Part shown: positions 22,142 to 29,837 of the stretch, one piece after another | How positions within the stretch are numbered: position 1 is the stretch's first letter | Layout of the letters: every line of letters begins with the position of its first letter | Source: a virus | IMG/VR virus record: IMGVR_UViG_3300036861_000520 | Coordinates: 1-62,533 of that record | Reading direction: 5' to 3' (one strand) | Length of the DNA: 62,533 nucleotides | Notes under the pieces: generated by a model | What the model saw: only the letters and a program-made list of their open reading frames with translations | Told to the model about the DNA's origin: nothing | Databases searched by the model: none | Program-made: the position numbers and the translations under genes

Positions 22142-22399
22142 ATGACCACCGCAACCAACCCAACGATCCCTTCCCACCGCATCGGGGATTCTGACTACAG
22201 CAAGCTTTACCAGGTGCGCTACACCGGTCAGTTTGGCAAGACCCGAAAGTTCTTCTGGGGGCGTAACCTCACCGCCGCTATGAACTGCGCTATCGTCCAC
22301 GACGGAGAGATTGAGGTCGTATCTTGGAAAAAAGGACTTAAGATCGAGAACCCGAGCATCGTCAGGACCCCTGTTGACTCGAACGCTGGTTGCTGGTAA
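22142..22399 (+). CDS. hypothetical protein
   Basis: 85 residues from ATG 22142, behind the repeated early leader. Likely small beta barrel (LYQVRYTGQFGKTRKFFWG) with basic patches (SWKKGLKIENPS). First gene of the group. Unknown. Confidence 0.65.
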   Translation: MTTATNPTIPSHRIGDSDYSKLYQVRYTGQFGKTRKFFWGRNLTAAMNCAIVHDGEIEVVSWKKGLKIENPSIVRTPVDSNAGCW

Positions 22400-22505
22400 A
22401 TCACCGCCGGCTAACCACCGGCACCGTAACCCACCGTTGGCCGGTCCCCAGTCCGGCAGGAAGAAGCGCGAGGGCGGATACCCCACCCCGAGGAGAACCA
22501 CCCCG

Positions 22506-22796
22506 ATGACCATTCGTTACATCTTGTCCGAGATCGCGCTCCGGGAGCAGTTCGTGAAGAACGGAGAGGTCCTGAATGCCGACCAGGTATTCGACCCGCG
22601 CGAACTCATCCTTTCGGAACGGAGGGAGTTGGCTCCGTTCTTGCGCTACGAGCACGCTGCGTCAGGGTCACCGGTCTTCGTTGGCCCGCGCGGTTTCCGA
22701 GCACCGATGCTCCTCTCAGGCGGGGCCGTCGAGGACTTCGTAGACGCGCTCAAAACGTGGATTGTGGCCGACGAGCAGGGAGTTGAGTTGGGATGA
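22506..22796 (+). CDS. hypothetical protein
   Basis: 96 residues from ATG 22506, preceded by CCCCGAGGAGAACC. The 106-base gap upstream contains GC-rich short inverted repeats (CCGCCGG..CCACCGGC) but no second promoter I can support. Helical N-terminus (YILSEIALREQFVKNGEV). Unknown. Confidence 0.65.
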   Translation: MTIRYILSEIALREQFVKNGEVLNADQVFDPRELILSERRELAPFLRYEHAASGSPVFVGPRGFRAPMLLSGGAVEDFVDALKTWIVADEQGVELG

Positions 22797-23026
22797 ACAC
22801 TTTCGAGATTATCACTGAACACACGCCGGACGAGATCAAGCGCACCCACGCCTACTGCGGCGGGAAGGTGCGAGCCTGCGGGATCGACGGCGGGAAGGTG
22901 ATCCTCCGCTGCTCCTGCGGGATGTTCGGCCCCACGGAGACGACGACTGTGAAGAGCATCACTAAGGCCGAATGGAAGGCGCGCGCGCAGGGCGGCGAAC
23001 TGGCGCGGATGCTTACCGGACGATGA
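22793..23026 (+). CDS. small Cys-rich protein
   Basis: 77 residues. THAYCGGKVRACGID and LRCSCGMFG provide four Cys for a zinc site inside a beta hairpin fold; C-terminal basic helix (KSITKAEWKARAQGG). Coupled by ATGA on both sides. Confidence 0.6.
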   Translation: MNTFEIITEHTPDEIKRTHAYCGGKVRACGIDGGKVILRCSCGMFGPTETTTVKSITKAEWKARAQGGELARMLTGR

Positions 23027-23316
23027 GCGACCTACGAGCCCGCCAAGAGCGCATCCTGGCCCGCGAACGGGAGAACGACGGCAGGATCGACGGCGCCATT
23101 CTCCAACGCCTCGCGAACTGGCTGCACGCGGAGGCGGCCTTCCCGCTGCCTGCGTTGCGCTGGTGCCGTGGGTATCTCTCGCAGTGCATCTACCCGCAGT
23201 CGGATGAGGACCTGCAGGACTGCCTCGCGGATTGCCGGCAGCAGCGGCCGCAGTGGTTCCGGCCGGCACATCCTGGACGCGCGCCGGAAGCAGGCCCGCG
23301 CGGAGAACGAGCGTGA
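23023..23316 (+). CDS. hypothetical helical protein
   Basis: 97 residues from ATG 23023. Starts with a charged helix (LRARQERILARERENDGR); the middle has WCRGYLSQCIYPQSDEDLQD. No motif recognised. Confidence 0.6.
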   Translation: MSDLRARQERILARERENDGRIDGAILQRLANWLHAEAAFPLPALRWCRGYLSQCIYPQSDEDLQDCLADCRQQRPQWFRPAHPGRAPEAGPRGERA

Positions 23317-23525
23317 GCCACAGCCTGCAGAACATCGGGGGCCCGTCCGCGCGGCTCACCTGCCCCCACTGCGGGGCAACCTCGGAGCATTACTGGCCCG
23401 GCGTGGATGCGCTGCCTGGCGTGGTCCACGAGCCGGAGTGCCAGGACTACGGGAAGGACTTGCCGGATCCGTTCGTGGGACCGGGCAGCGAATGCCCAGG
23501 AGAAGACGAAAATGATGAGGGATGA
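23313..23525 (+). CDS. zinc-binding miniprotein (CPxCGA family)
   Basis: 70 residues, GTG start overlapping the previous stop. LTCPHCGATSEHYWPGVDAL followed by HEPECQ repeats the C-x2-C, YWPG, H-x3-C plan of the 10865-11053 protein, so the two are paralogues in different transcription blocks. Acidic C-terminus (CPGEDENDEG). Confidence 0.7.
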   Translation: MSHSLQNIGGPSARLTCPHCGATSEHYWPGVDALPGVVHEPECQDYGKDLPDPFVGPGSECPGEDENDEG

Positions 23526-23688
23526 AGAGAAGCAGGCCGTAGTGGCGGCAATGCGCGCCGTCGATGATCTGGCTCACGCGATCTCACCGCCGCGTGGGAC
23601 GCGAGAGGAGATCGAGGCTGCTTGCGATCGACTGGACGAGGCCCGCAATCGGATACGGGCGCTCATCATAGAAGAGAAGACCGGATGA
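23512..23688 (+). CDS. 58-residue helical protein
   Basis: ATG 23512 lies inside the end of the previous gene. Two helices (MRDEEKQAVVAAMRAVDDLA, TREEIEAACDRLDEARN). Overlaps the next ATG. Unknown. Confidence 0.55.
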   Translation: MMRDEEKQAVVAAMRAVDDLAHAISPPRGTREEIEAACDRLDEARNRIRALIIEEKTG

Positions 23689-23942
23689 GCGACCGACTGC
23701 GGGAAGCGGCGCGGGCCGTGCTGGCCGAGTACGAACGGCTGTCCGGGCAGGCGAACTGGACAGGCTCGCTGCGCGTGCAGCAGTCCGCACCGTGGAAGTG
23801 CCTCGCCCTGCCACTGGACGAGCTTGCGGCGGCCCTGGATGCGGCCGACGCGCCGACCTGCACCCAATGCGGCTGCGTGGTGGAGACCGGCATGATCTAC
23901 TGCCGGGACTGTGACCCGGATAGCGACCACGAGGGGGAATGA
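23685..23942 (+). CDS. small zinc-binding protein
   Basis: 85 residues from ATG 23685. Helical N-terminus (LREAARAVLAEYERLSGQ) and C-terminal zinc ribbon TCTQCGCVVE...YCRDCD. Coupled to the next gene (ATGATG). Confidence 0.6.
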   Translation: MSDRLREAARAVLAEYERLSGQANWTGSLRVQQSAPWKCLALPLDELAAALDAADAPTCTQCGCVVETGMIYCRDCDPDSDHEGE

Positions 23943-24133
23943 TGACCGCACCCATCCCGATTGAGGAACTGGCCCCGCGAGAGGAGCGCTGCACCCGCTG
24001 CCGGGGGCGGGGCTCGCTCTGGTTCTCGTGGAGCGATGCGCTCGAAACGAACGAGATCTGCCCGCAGTGCGGCGGGACTGGAAAAGAACCGCTGCGAGAG
24101 GAAGGAATAACCGAGCCCCACGGCGAACTGTAG
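23939..24133 (+). CDS. DnaJ-like zinc-ribbon miniprotein
   Basis: 64 residues. CTRCRGRGSLWF and CPQCGGTGKEP are two CxxCxGxG repeats as in the DnaJ zinc-finger domain or RNA-binding knuckles. Last gene before the first structured intergenic element. Confidence 0.65.
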   Translation: MMTAPIPIEELAPREERCTRCRGRGSLWFSWSDALETNEICPQCGGTGKEPLREEGITEPHGEL

Positions 24134-24152
24134 ATCGACAAGCTTTGGCGCA

Positions 24153-24246
24153 GGAGGTGACCTCTCCCGCGCCGATGGCAGTGTCCCGTAAAGGCACTAC
24201 CCGAAGCGCCCGCCCGTGGAGAGGTCACCTCCGCAGGCGGGCGTTT
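24153..24246 (+). ncRNA. structured RNA element 1 (A-B-A'-B' inverted repeats)
   Basis: Arm A GGAGGTGACCTCTCC (24153-24167) is perfectly complementary to A' (24218-24232). Arm B CGCCCGCC (24207-24214) is perfectly complementary to B' GGCGGGCG (24236-24243), followed by TTT. The order A-B-A'-B' allows a pseudoknot, or a switch in which A:A' competes with the terminator-like B:B' hairpin whose loop is A'. A second element with the same plan lies at 25297-25384. A contains a full Shine-Dalgarno core (GGAGGTGA). The element precedes the gene at 24264. Confidence 0.7.
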
Positions 24247-24263
24247 CCCGTCAGGAGACCACG

Positions 24264-24494
24264 ATGGCGCAGGTTAAGACCATCTGCATCACGGTCGGAC
24301 GCAAGATGTGCGACAAGGTGAATATGGACATCCGCACCCGCGAATATGGATTGTCGGCAACCCTGGAAGTGGCCGACGGCGAGGACGTGCGACAGGTCCT
24401 CTCTGCCTGGACGCCGCGACTTCAGGGCGTATGCGACGCGGCGGTAGGCGACTTCGGCCCCTACTCATTCCGCGAGCGCTGCAAGACGGATTGA
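24264..24494 (+). CDS. hypothetical protein behind RNA element 1
   Basis: 76 residues from ATG 24264, with AGGAGACCACG upstream. VKTICITVGRKMCDKVNMDI and GLSATLEVADGEDVRQVL suggest an alpha/beta fold. A similar length and IC.TVGRK.. style is seen in small phage proteins next to single-strand-binding genes, but I cannot name a family. Confidence 0.65.
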   Translation: MAQVKTICITVGRKMCDKVNMDIRTREYGLSATLEVADGEDVRQVLSAWTPRLQGVCDAAVGDFGPYSFRERCKTD

Positions 24495-24596
24495 AAGACT
24501 TCGGGTAGGGAACGGCGCGCCCTGCCCGATTGACACACACGACGGCGCCAATGACAGGGGCGATGGTCTGCGGACCCGGCCCCGGAGAACACGCAA

Positions 24597-25211
24597 ATGG
24601 CTGGATGGGGTGGTGGTGGCGGGGGACTAGACCTCCCGCAGCGCGCGGAACCCTACACCGCGCAGGTGACTGATTGGGCGCAGGTAGAAGGCAAGGCCTT
24701 CCAGGACAAGCCCAACCCGGGGCCGCGGTTCAAGTTCTCGGTAGACGTGTGGATGGGCAACGCCTGGCAGCGGAAAACCATCTTCACCGGGACGAACTTC
24801 TGCGATCCGAACCAGGTCTCGGCCGCGAGCTTCATCCCGAAGCTGGTCAAGCTGGTCCGCGCCTGTGATATGCCCCTGCCGATGGACGCGCAGCAGGCCG
24901 CGGCCTGGACCGCCGACTGTCTGATCGGTAAGCGGTTCGGGATCCTGATGAGCCCGGACCCGGAAACCGGGAAGGTGGAACCGCGGTTCGTGCGACTGGC
25001 CCAGGCGCCGGTGTTGCCGCGGCCACCGGAGCGGCCGGCGCCTGCGGCACCACCCGCGCAGCAGTTCCAGCCACCGGCGCCGACGCCCGCACCGCCACAG
25101 TACGCGCCGCCGCCCGACGATCCCTTCGTCGAAGAAGGACCGCCGCTGACCCCGGACGGGACCTACGCCACGGCGCCGGCCGTCACTGGCCCCGTGGACG
25201 CCTGGAAGTAG
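24597..25211 (+). CDS. putative single-stranded DNA-binding protein
   Basis: 204 residues. An N-terminal OB-fold-like domain (about residues 18-135; FKFSVDVWMGNAWQRKTIF, RFGILMSPDPETGKVEPRF) is followed by a long Pro/Ala/Gln-rich linker and an acidic patch PPPDDPFVEEGPP, as in phage SSBs where the acidic tail contacts replication partners. The acidic patch is not at the very end. Lies just before the primase and helicase genes. Inferred from architecture and context. Confidence 0.6.
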   Translation: MAGWGGGGGGLDLPQRAEPYTAQVTDWAQVEGKAFQDKPNPGPRFKFSVDVWMGNAWQRKTIFTGTNFCDPNQVSAASFIPKLVKLVRACDMPLPMDAQQAAAWTADCLIGKRFGILMSPDPETGKVEPRFVRLAQAPVLPRPPERPAPAAPPAQQFQPPAPTPAPPQYAPPPDDPFVEEGPPLTPDGTYATAPAVTGPVDAWK

Positions 25212-25267
25212 TGTTCCACCAGGCCGACCACACTAGATAAGGGACTGCTACCAGCGACCTGATGCGG

Positions 25268-25273
25268 TAAAAT
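25268..25273 (+). promoter_or_regulatory. possible -10 box before RNA element 2
   Basis: TAAAAT stands out in a GC-rich stretch; the -35 at 17-base spacing (CTGCTA) is weak. A transcript from here would begin near 25280, so that RNA element 2 would form its 5' end. Confidence 0.4.
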
Positions 25274-25296
25274 TACTCACACCATCTTGCTCGCTG

Positions 25297-25384
25297 GGAG
25301 ACTTCACCTCCGAGCAGCTCCCACGGTGCCCCGCGCACTACAGACGCCCGTCCCCGGAGGTGAAGTCTCCTGGGACGGGCGTTT
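25297..25384 (+). ncRNA. structured RNA element 2, leader of primase gene
   Basis: Arm A GGAGACTTCACCTCC (25297-25311) pairs perfectly with A' GGAGGTGAAGTCTCC (25356-25370). Arm B ACGCCCGTCCC (25344-25354) pairs perfectly with B' GGGACGGGCGT (25372-25382), followed by TTTGTT. Same order A-B-A'-B' as at 24153-24246, and the shared words GCACTAC and GGGCGTTT keep their places although the arm sequences differ, which looks like compensatory change. B:B' resembles an intrinsic terminator; A:A' would prevent or knot it. Ends 11 bases before the primase ATG. Confidence 0.75.
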
Positions 25385-25394
25385 GTTATCACCT

Positions 25395-27347
25395 ATGCCA
25401 AACCCAGAACCCGACCTCGGCCAACTGGAACAGGCCGCCGCTCTGCTACTCCCGCCCGGCCAGGTCCTCGAGCTCCGCGTTATTGGGAGCCACCGCGGGA
25501 CCGTCAGCGGCTACTACGACGATCCGGCCGCCCTGGTGCGAGACGCCGCCCTCTGGAGCGGGAAGGCCGGCGGGATCTACGTCACCCCGAACCCGGTCCG
25601 GCCGGACCTGCTCGCCCGCAGTTGTAACCGCGCCACAGAATTCGCCCGGCATACCACCAAGGCGGATGACATCCTCGCCCGCCGCTGGCTCCTGATCGAC
25701 TTCGACGCGAAACGCCCGGCGGGTATCTCGGCCAGTGAAGCGGAACACCGCGCCGCCCTGACCCGGGCCGCGGAATGTGCGACCTGGCTGATCGAGCGGC
25801 AGTGGCCTCCGGTGCTCTACGCGGACAGCGGGAACGGAGCGCACCTGCTCGCCCGTGTGGATCTGCCCAACGACCCGGAAACGCACAGCCTCTTCGAGCG
25901 CTGCCTGAACGCGCTCGCGGCCCAGTGGGATACGCCGGAAGTGTCGGTCGATCCGACCACGAAGGACGCCTCGCGAGTGTGGAAATTCTACGGGACAGCG
26001 GTTTGCAAGGGCGACAGCATCCCAACCCGGCCGCACCGGATCGCCCGCATCCTGCAAGCCGAGGGACTGGCCCCGGTGCCGCGGGCGCTATTGGAAGATC
26101 TCGCCGCACTGGTTCCAGTCGCTGCCGTCCGCACTGTTGGGAATGGCGCTTCCAATAGTAAAGCGCCGCTGGCGACTGGCTCTCGCGGCGATTATTCCTC
26201 GTTGGATGCTGTGGCCTGGTTCGGCGCCCACGGAGCTTACGGCAGGCCGCTGGCTAACGGCGCGCATGCAGTGCTGTGCCCCTGGGCCGGCGAGCATTCC
26301 GACCATCGACCCGCCGAGGACTCGGATACCGTCGTCTGGCCGGCGCAGGGTGAGGTCTGGCCGACCTTCCACTGCTCGCACGCCCATTGCGCGCAGAGGA
26401 CCCTGAAGGACGTTCTAGCCTTCTGGGGAGACGCCGACCGGTTCTGCTCCCTTTCGTTCACCAGTGCCCCGCGTTGGCCCGTGTCGGCGTCCCCTGCGGT
26501 ATTTCAGGACACTGCCCCGGTTAGCGGACGGATCGAAGAGCAGAGCCGACAGCACGCTCTGTTGACGCAGGCTGGTGCGCTGCGCCGAACCGGCCTGGAG
26601 CCGGCCGCGATTGAAGCCGCCCTCCAGGTGGTCAACGCGGAACGCTGCGAGCCGCCGCTACCCGTCGATGCCGTGGCAGAGATAGCTGCCCAGGTTGGCC
26701 GCTACGAACCGGCCGAGGCCCAGGACTGGCGGGTCGGCGCCGCTGGGGTCGCGACGTTCACCGGATTAGACCCGCTCATTCGGATCGGATCGACACCGCC
26801 ACGCTATAAGGCCACAGTGCGCGGCAGAGTGATCGAACTCTCTGGGAAGGAGATGGCCGAATGGCGGCTGTTCAAATTCCGATGCATCACCGAAATGGGC
26901 TGCGTGCTGGAGTTGCCTTCAAATCCGATACAGGAGAAGGTCCCGCTACAAATCCGTTGGGAGCGTGAGTTCATCGGGCCTGCGTTGGAGCGAATGAACC
27001 GCTTGGGGCAGTTCGAGGAAGCCCCGGAAGACGCCGGAGAACCAGGCGCAGCCTGGCAGAGTATCCTGCGCTGGTTTGAGAACATCAAGCCGGATGCGAC
27101 CATTGAGGACGTTGCGGCTGGCAGGGCTGCCAGGATCGATGACCACTACGTGTTCAAGGGAGAGTCGCTCCGGCACTGGATGCAGGCTAACCGGGTGGAC
27201 AAGCTCCCACCCGATCAAATCTGGCACGTCGTCAGAGCCCACGGCGGGAAACCGCAAACCCACCGGATAGGGCGAGGCACCGTCTTTGCCTGGCGGGTGC
27301 CGGTGCCCGGAACCGGTGCTGATTGTGTGGTGAGTGTGCCGGAATAA
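25395..27347 (+). CDS. primase-polymerase (archaeo-eukaryotic type) with PriCT region
   Basis: 650 residues from ATG 25395. AEP primase core: metal motif LLIDFDAKRPAGIS (DxD near 102-104), nucleotide-site DSGNGAHLLARVD near 145-157, and DPTTKDASRVWKFYGT near 186-201. A zinc-ribbon-like part follows (LCPWAGEHSDH ... FHCSHAHC), then a PriCT-like helical region (NAERCEPPLPVDAVAEIA) and a C-terminal domain of unknown type. It probably primes, and may extend, phage DNA synthesis. No helicase domain is fused. No Shine-Dalgarno next to the ATG; the nearest GGAGGTGA is in arm A' of the leader element. Confidence 0.88.
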   Translation: MPNPEPDLGQLEQAAALLLPPGQVLELRVIGSHRGTVSGYYDDPAALVRDAALWSGKAGGIYVTPNPVRPDLLARSCNRATEFARHTTKADDILARRWLLIDFDAKRPAGISASEAEHRAALTRAAECATWLIERQWPPVLYADSGNGAHLLARVDLPNDPETHSLFERCLNALAAQWDTPEVSVDPTTKDASRVWKFYGTAVCKGDSIPTRPHRIARILQAEGLAPVPRALLEDLAALVPVAAVRTVGNGASNSKAPLATGSRGDYSSLDAVAWFGAHGAYGRPLANGAHAVLCPWAGEHSDHRPAEDSDTVVWPAQGEVWPTFHCSHAHCAQRTLKDVLAFWGDADRFCSLSFTSAPRWPVSASPAVFQDTAPVSGRIEEQSRQHALLTQAGALRRTGLEPAAIEAALQVVNAERCEPPLPVDAVAEIAAQVGRYEPAEAQDWRVGAAGVATFTGLDPLIRIGSTPPRYKATVRGRVIELSGKEMAEWRLFKFRCITEMGCVLELPSNPIQEKVPLQIRWEREFIGPALERMNRLGQFEEAPEDAGEPGAAWQSILRWFENIKPDATIEDVAAGRAARIDDHYVFKGESLRHWMQANRVDKLPPDQIWHVVRAHGGKPQTHRIGRGTVFAWRVPVPGTGADCVVSVPE

Positions 27348-27386
27348 TGGTGTATTACACACAACTATTAGCCACGAAAATGGCCA

Positions 27387-27453
27387 TGTGTGGCCGTGTG
27401 GTCAAATCTCCCCGCGCGCGAATGCGCGAGCCACACAACCACACAACCACACA
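27387..27453 (+). repeat. CCACACAA tandem repeat and matching inverted arm
   Basis: Nearly three copies of CCACACAA (27431-27453) are complementary, with two mismatches in 16, to TGTGTGGCCGTGTGGT at 27387-27402. Lies in the 170-base gap between primase and the 27518 gene. Could form a hairpin in RNA or serve as iteron-like protein sites near replication genes. Confidence 0.5.
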
Positions 27454-27517
27454 TCAGGGGATTTTAGGCACGAAATCCGGTGTGGTGTTGTACGGCACAC
27501 GCCGACGGAGACCACAC

Positions 27518-27751
27518 ATGCGGATCATAGATGAGGGCAGCCCGGAGTGGGCTGCCCGTCAGGAAGAGATGGCCAATACCTGGCTCTGGATAGAAGGATC
27601 GAAGGTCTATCATCACTGCATAGCTAATTGCGCGCCCGGTTGGGGCATTCCTTCTTTCCACGGAAAATCTGGAACAGAGGAAGAGGCCCAAGCCGACGGT
27701 CGGCGGTTGTGCCGCTACTGTGCTCGTTACCAGAGGAGAAAGAATGCCTGA
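27518..27751 (+). CDS. small Cys/His protein
   Basis: 77 residues from ATG 27518 (CGGAGACCACAC upstream). Trp-rich start (PEWAARQEEMANTWLWIEG), then HHCIANCAPGWG and LCRYCARYQRR give a CHC-C-C zinc pattern. Ends eight bases inside the helicase gene. Unknown role, possibly helicase partner. Confidence 0.6.
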   Translation: MRIIDEGSPEWAARQEEMANTWLWIEGSKVYHHCIANCAPGWGIPSFHGKSGTEEEAQADGRRLCRYCARYQRRKNA

Positions 27752-29444
27752 TTCGATCCGCTGTTACGGCCCTCCGGGGACTGGGAAGACCTACCGTGGG
27801 ACGACCTACCTGAACTCACTGGCCGTGGCCGGTGCCGATCCGGCTGGGATGGCCTTCTCCTCGTTCACCAACGCGGCCTGTGATGAGGCGCGGTCCCGCC
27901 TCTGCAAGACGCTCGGCCTCTACGACTACGAGGTGCCCTACTGCGGCACCATCCACTCGCTCGCAAAACGCGCCCTGGGCATCGGGACGGACGGCCGCGA
28001 CTGGCTCGCCGCCGGGAAGAAACTCAAGGAGTTCGGCGACAGCTACGACTACGACCTGATGCCGGCGAAGAAAGCCGCGGCCGAGGATATGGACGAGATC
28101 CAGAAGCAGGGCGGGCAAGACGCCATCCTCGCCACGATCTGGGAAGTGGGCCGGAACCGGCTCAAGACCACCGCAGCCGGCGCCTGGGACGCGTTCGATG
28201 CTTACGACCCCGACACGCTCCAAAGAGTCGAGCGTCCGCGGTTCCTGCAGTTTGTCGAGGAATACGAGGAGTGGAAGCACGTGGCCGGCGGATACAACCG
28301 CCTCTACGACTTCACCGACCTGCTCCAGGCCGTGCTGGACGCCCCGGAGCGAGCCGCCCTGCCAGTATCCTGTGCGGTGATCGATGAAGCGCAGGATATG
28401 ACCCCGCTCCTCTGGCGCGCCGCGGACATCCTCTTCGACTACGCGGAACACCGGGCGTGCCTGGGCGACGACGATCAAGCCATCTTCGGGTACCAGGGCG
28501 CGTCCCCGGAGCTCTTCAACAGCCGGGCGGCGGAACGCGTGGTCCTGCTCCACCAGTCCCGGCGCCTGCCCCGCGCCGTCCTGGAGCTCGCGCAACGAGT
28601 GATCCAGCAGAACCGTGACCGTGTGGCAAAGGACTTCCGTCCCGTCACCCTGGATATCGTGCGCGAGCGGCACCCAGACGACGCCACGTTCTGCCCGAAG
28701 CGCGAGTTGGACGGACACGTGGGACGGGTCCGCGGCTTGCGCGAATTGGACCTGTTGAACGGCGAAAGCTGGTTTGTGCTCGTCCGGAATTGGGCACACG
28801 TCCCGGCGATGGTCAACGAACTGGAGACGGCTGGCATCCCCTACGCCGTGGGCGGCGGGCAGTATTACTCTCCCTGGGCCGAGAAGGGCCCCTTACGAGC
28901 CGTCAGGACGCTTTACGCCCTCTCGGACGGTGATCAGGTCACCCTGTCCGCGTTAGGCGCCCTGATGGACCGCAGCAGCACCGCCACGAAGGACCGCCCC
29001 GGGGCGTGGGCTTACGGGCAGAAGGTGCGGATCCAGGAACGGATCGACACCACTCCCGACGAGAAAGTCGGACTGGCCGATCTACCCCACCTCGGGTTGA
29101 CGGAATGGGGATTCGACCGCATCGTAACCCGCGATCTGGAGATCTTGCGCGGCGGGATCAGCGACCGCGACCTGACCGCCTACAGCGCCGCCCAGGACCG
29201 CGGAACCTGGATGCAGGAGCCCCGCGTCCTGGTATCCACCATCCACGGCGTGAAGGGGCAGGAAGCGGACAACGTAGCGGCCCTGATGACCTGCACCGGG
29301 GCACCGCAGAAGAACCTCAACCGGCCCGACCGCCGCGAAGAGGAGATCCGGCTGGCTTACGTAGCAATCACCCGCGCCAGGAAAGCGTTCTATGGCGTGG
29401 AAGGGATGGGTCAGGGATACCCCTACGAGATCTTCGGAGTGTAA
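27744..29444 (+). CDS. UvrD/Rep-type SF1 DNA helicase
   Basis: 566 residues from ATG 27744 (GAGGAGAAAG upstream). Motifs: Walker A CYGPPGTGKTY (residues 7-17), Ia SSFTNAACDEA, Q-site-like CGTIHSLAKRA, II CAVIDEAQDMT, III GDDDQAIFGYQGA, IV HQSRRLP, V VSTIHGVKGQEADNV, VI RLAYVAITRARKAFYG. Complete SF1A set, 3' to 5' unwinding expected. Somewhat shorter than bacterial UvrD because the 1B/2B insertions are reduced. Only SF1 helicase seen and placed after the primase, so it may act at the replication fork or in recombination. Confidence 0.93.
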   Translation: MPDSIRCYGPPGTGKTYRGTTYLNSLAVAGADPAGMAFSSFTNAACDEARSRLCKTLGLYDYEVPYCGTIHSLAKRALGIGTDGRDWLAAGKKLKEFGDSYDYDLMPAKKAAAEDMDEIQKQGGQDAILATIWEVGRNRLKTTAAGAWDAFDAYDPDTLQRVERPRFLQFVEEYEEWKHVAGGYNRLYDFTDLLQAVLDAPERAALPVSCAVIDEAQDMTPLLWRAADILFDYAEHRACLGDDDQAIFGYQGASPELFNSRAAERVVLLHQSRRLPRAVLELAQRVIQQNRDRVAKDFRPVTLDIVRERHPDDATFCPKRELDGHVGRVRGLRELDLLNGESWFVLVRNWAHVPAMVNELETAGIPYAVGGGQYYSPWAEKGPLRAVRTLYALSDGDQVTLSALGALMDRSSTATKDRPGAWAYGQKVRIQERIDTTPDEKVGLADLPHLGLTEWGFDRIVTRDLEILRGGISDRDLTAYSAAQDRGTWMQEPRVLVSTIHGVKGQEADNVAALMTCTGAPQKNLNRPDRREEEIRLAYVAITRARKAFYGVEGMGQGYPYEIFGV

Positions 29445-29449
29445 AGAGG

Positions 29450-29837
29450 ATGAAGAAAAATGCCCCGTACGTCGCCTCGTTCGACCCGGCGGAAAGGCTG
29501 CGCCAACTGGCCGACGCAGCAGCCGACGACACCGATCACGCCCGTCTCCAACGCCTGCTCAGTGGAAGCCGCGCGCCTGGACCTGATCACGAACCCGCCG
29601 AGCGACTGGCACGAGCAGCGGATTCGGTGGGTGTGTCAGGCAGCGGGTTGGACAGGCCAGCAGATGCAGGAGCGGTATCTGGCGCTGAACCACGATGCTC
29701 TGACCCTGGAATCGCTGGTGAAGTCCCCTCCGCCGGACTGGGACGGCGAGACCTACCGGACGATGTATCGCCGGCTCCAGGGCTGGAAAGGCCAACTTTC
29801 GGCCCTCGACTGGCTGATGCGCGGCAGGCGCTGGTGA
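29450..29837 (+). CDS. helical protein with apparent +1 frameshift
   Basis: ATG 29450 (AAAGAGG upstream) opens MKKNAPYVASFDPAERLRQL up to about 29560. In that frame the sequence then turns into shadow-like Arg/Pro/Ala composition, while a natural-looking sequence continues one frame over from 29562 (VEAARLDLITNPPSDWHEQR to the stop at 29837). Joined, they make about 129 residues of coherent helical protein. Alternatives: a separate gene starting at GTG 29562, a programmed +1 shift, or a one-base assembly error. Function unknown. Confidence 0.55.

Noticed and set aside
27431-27453. CRISPR-like repeats
   Set aside because: 8-bp units in direct tandem without spacers; not a CRISPR array.
27816-28799. 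327-codon minus-strand frame opposite the helicase
   Set aside because: Antisense shadow of conserved SF1 motifs.
29006-29449. Plus-strand frame continuing upstream of ATG 29450
   Set aside because: Lies in another frame of the helicase C-terminus; shadow composition.
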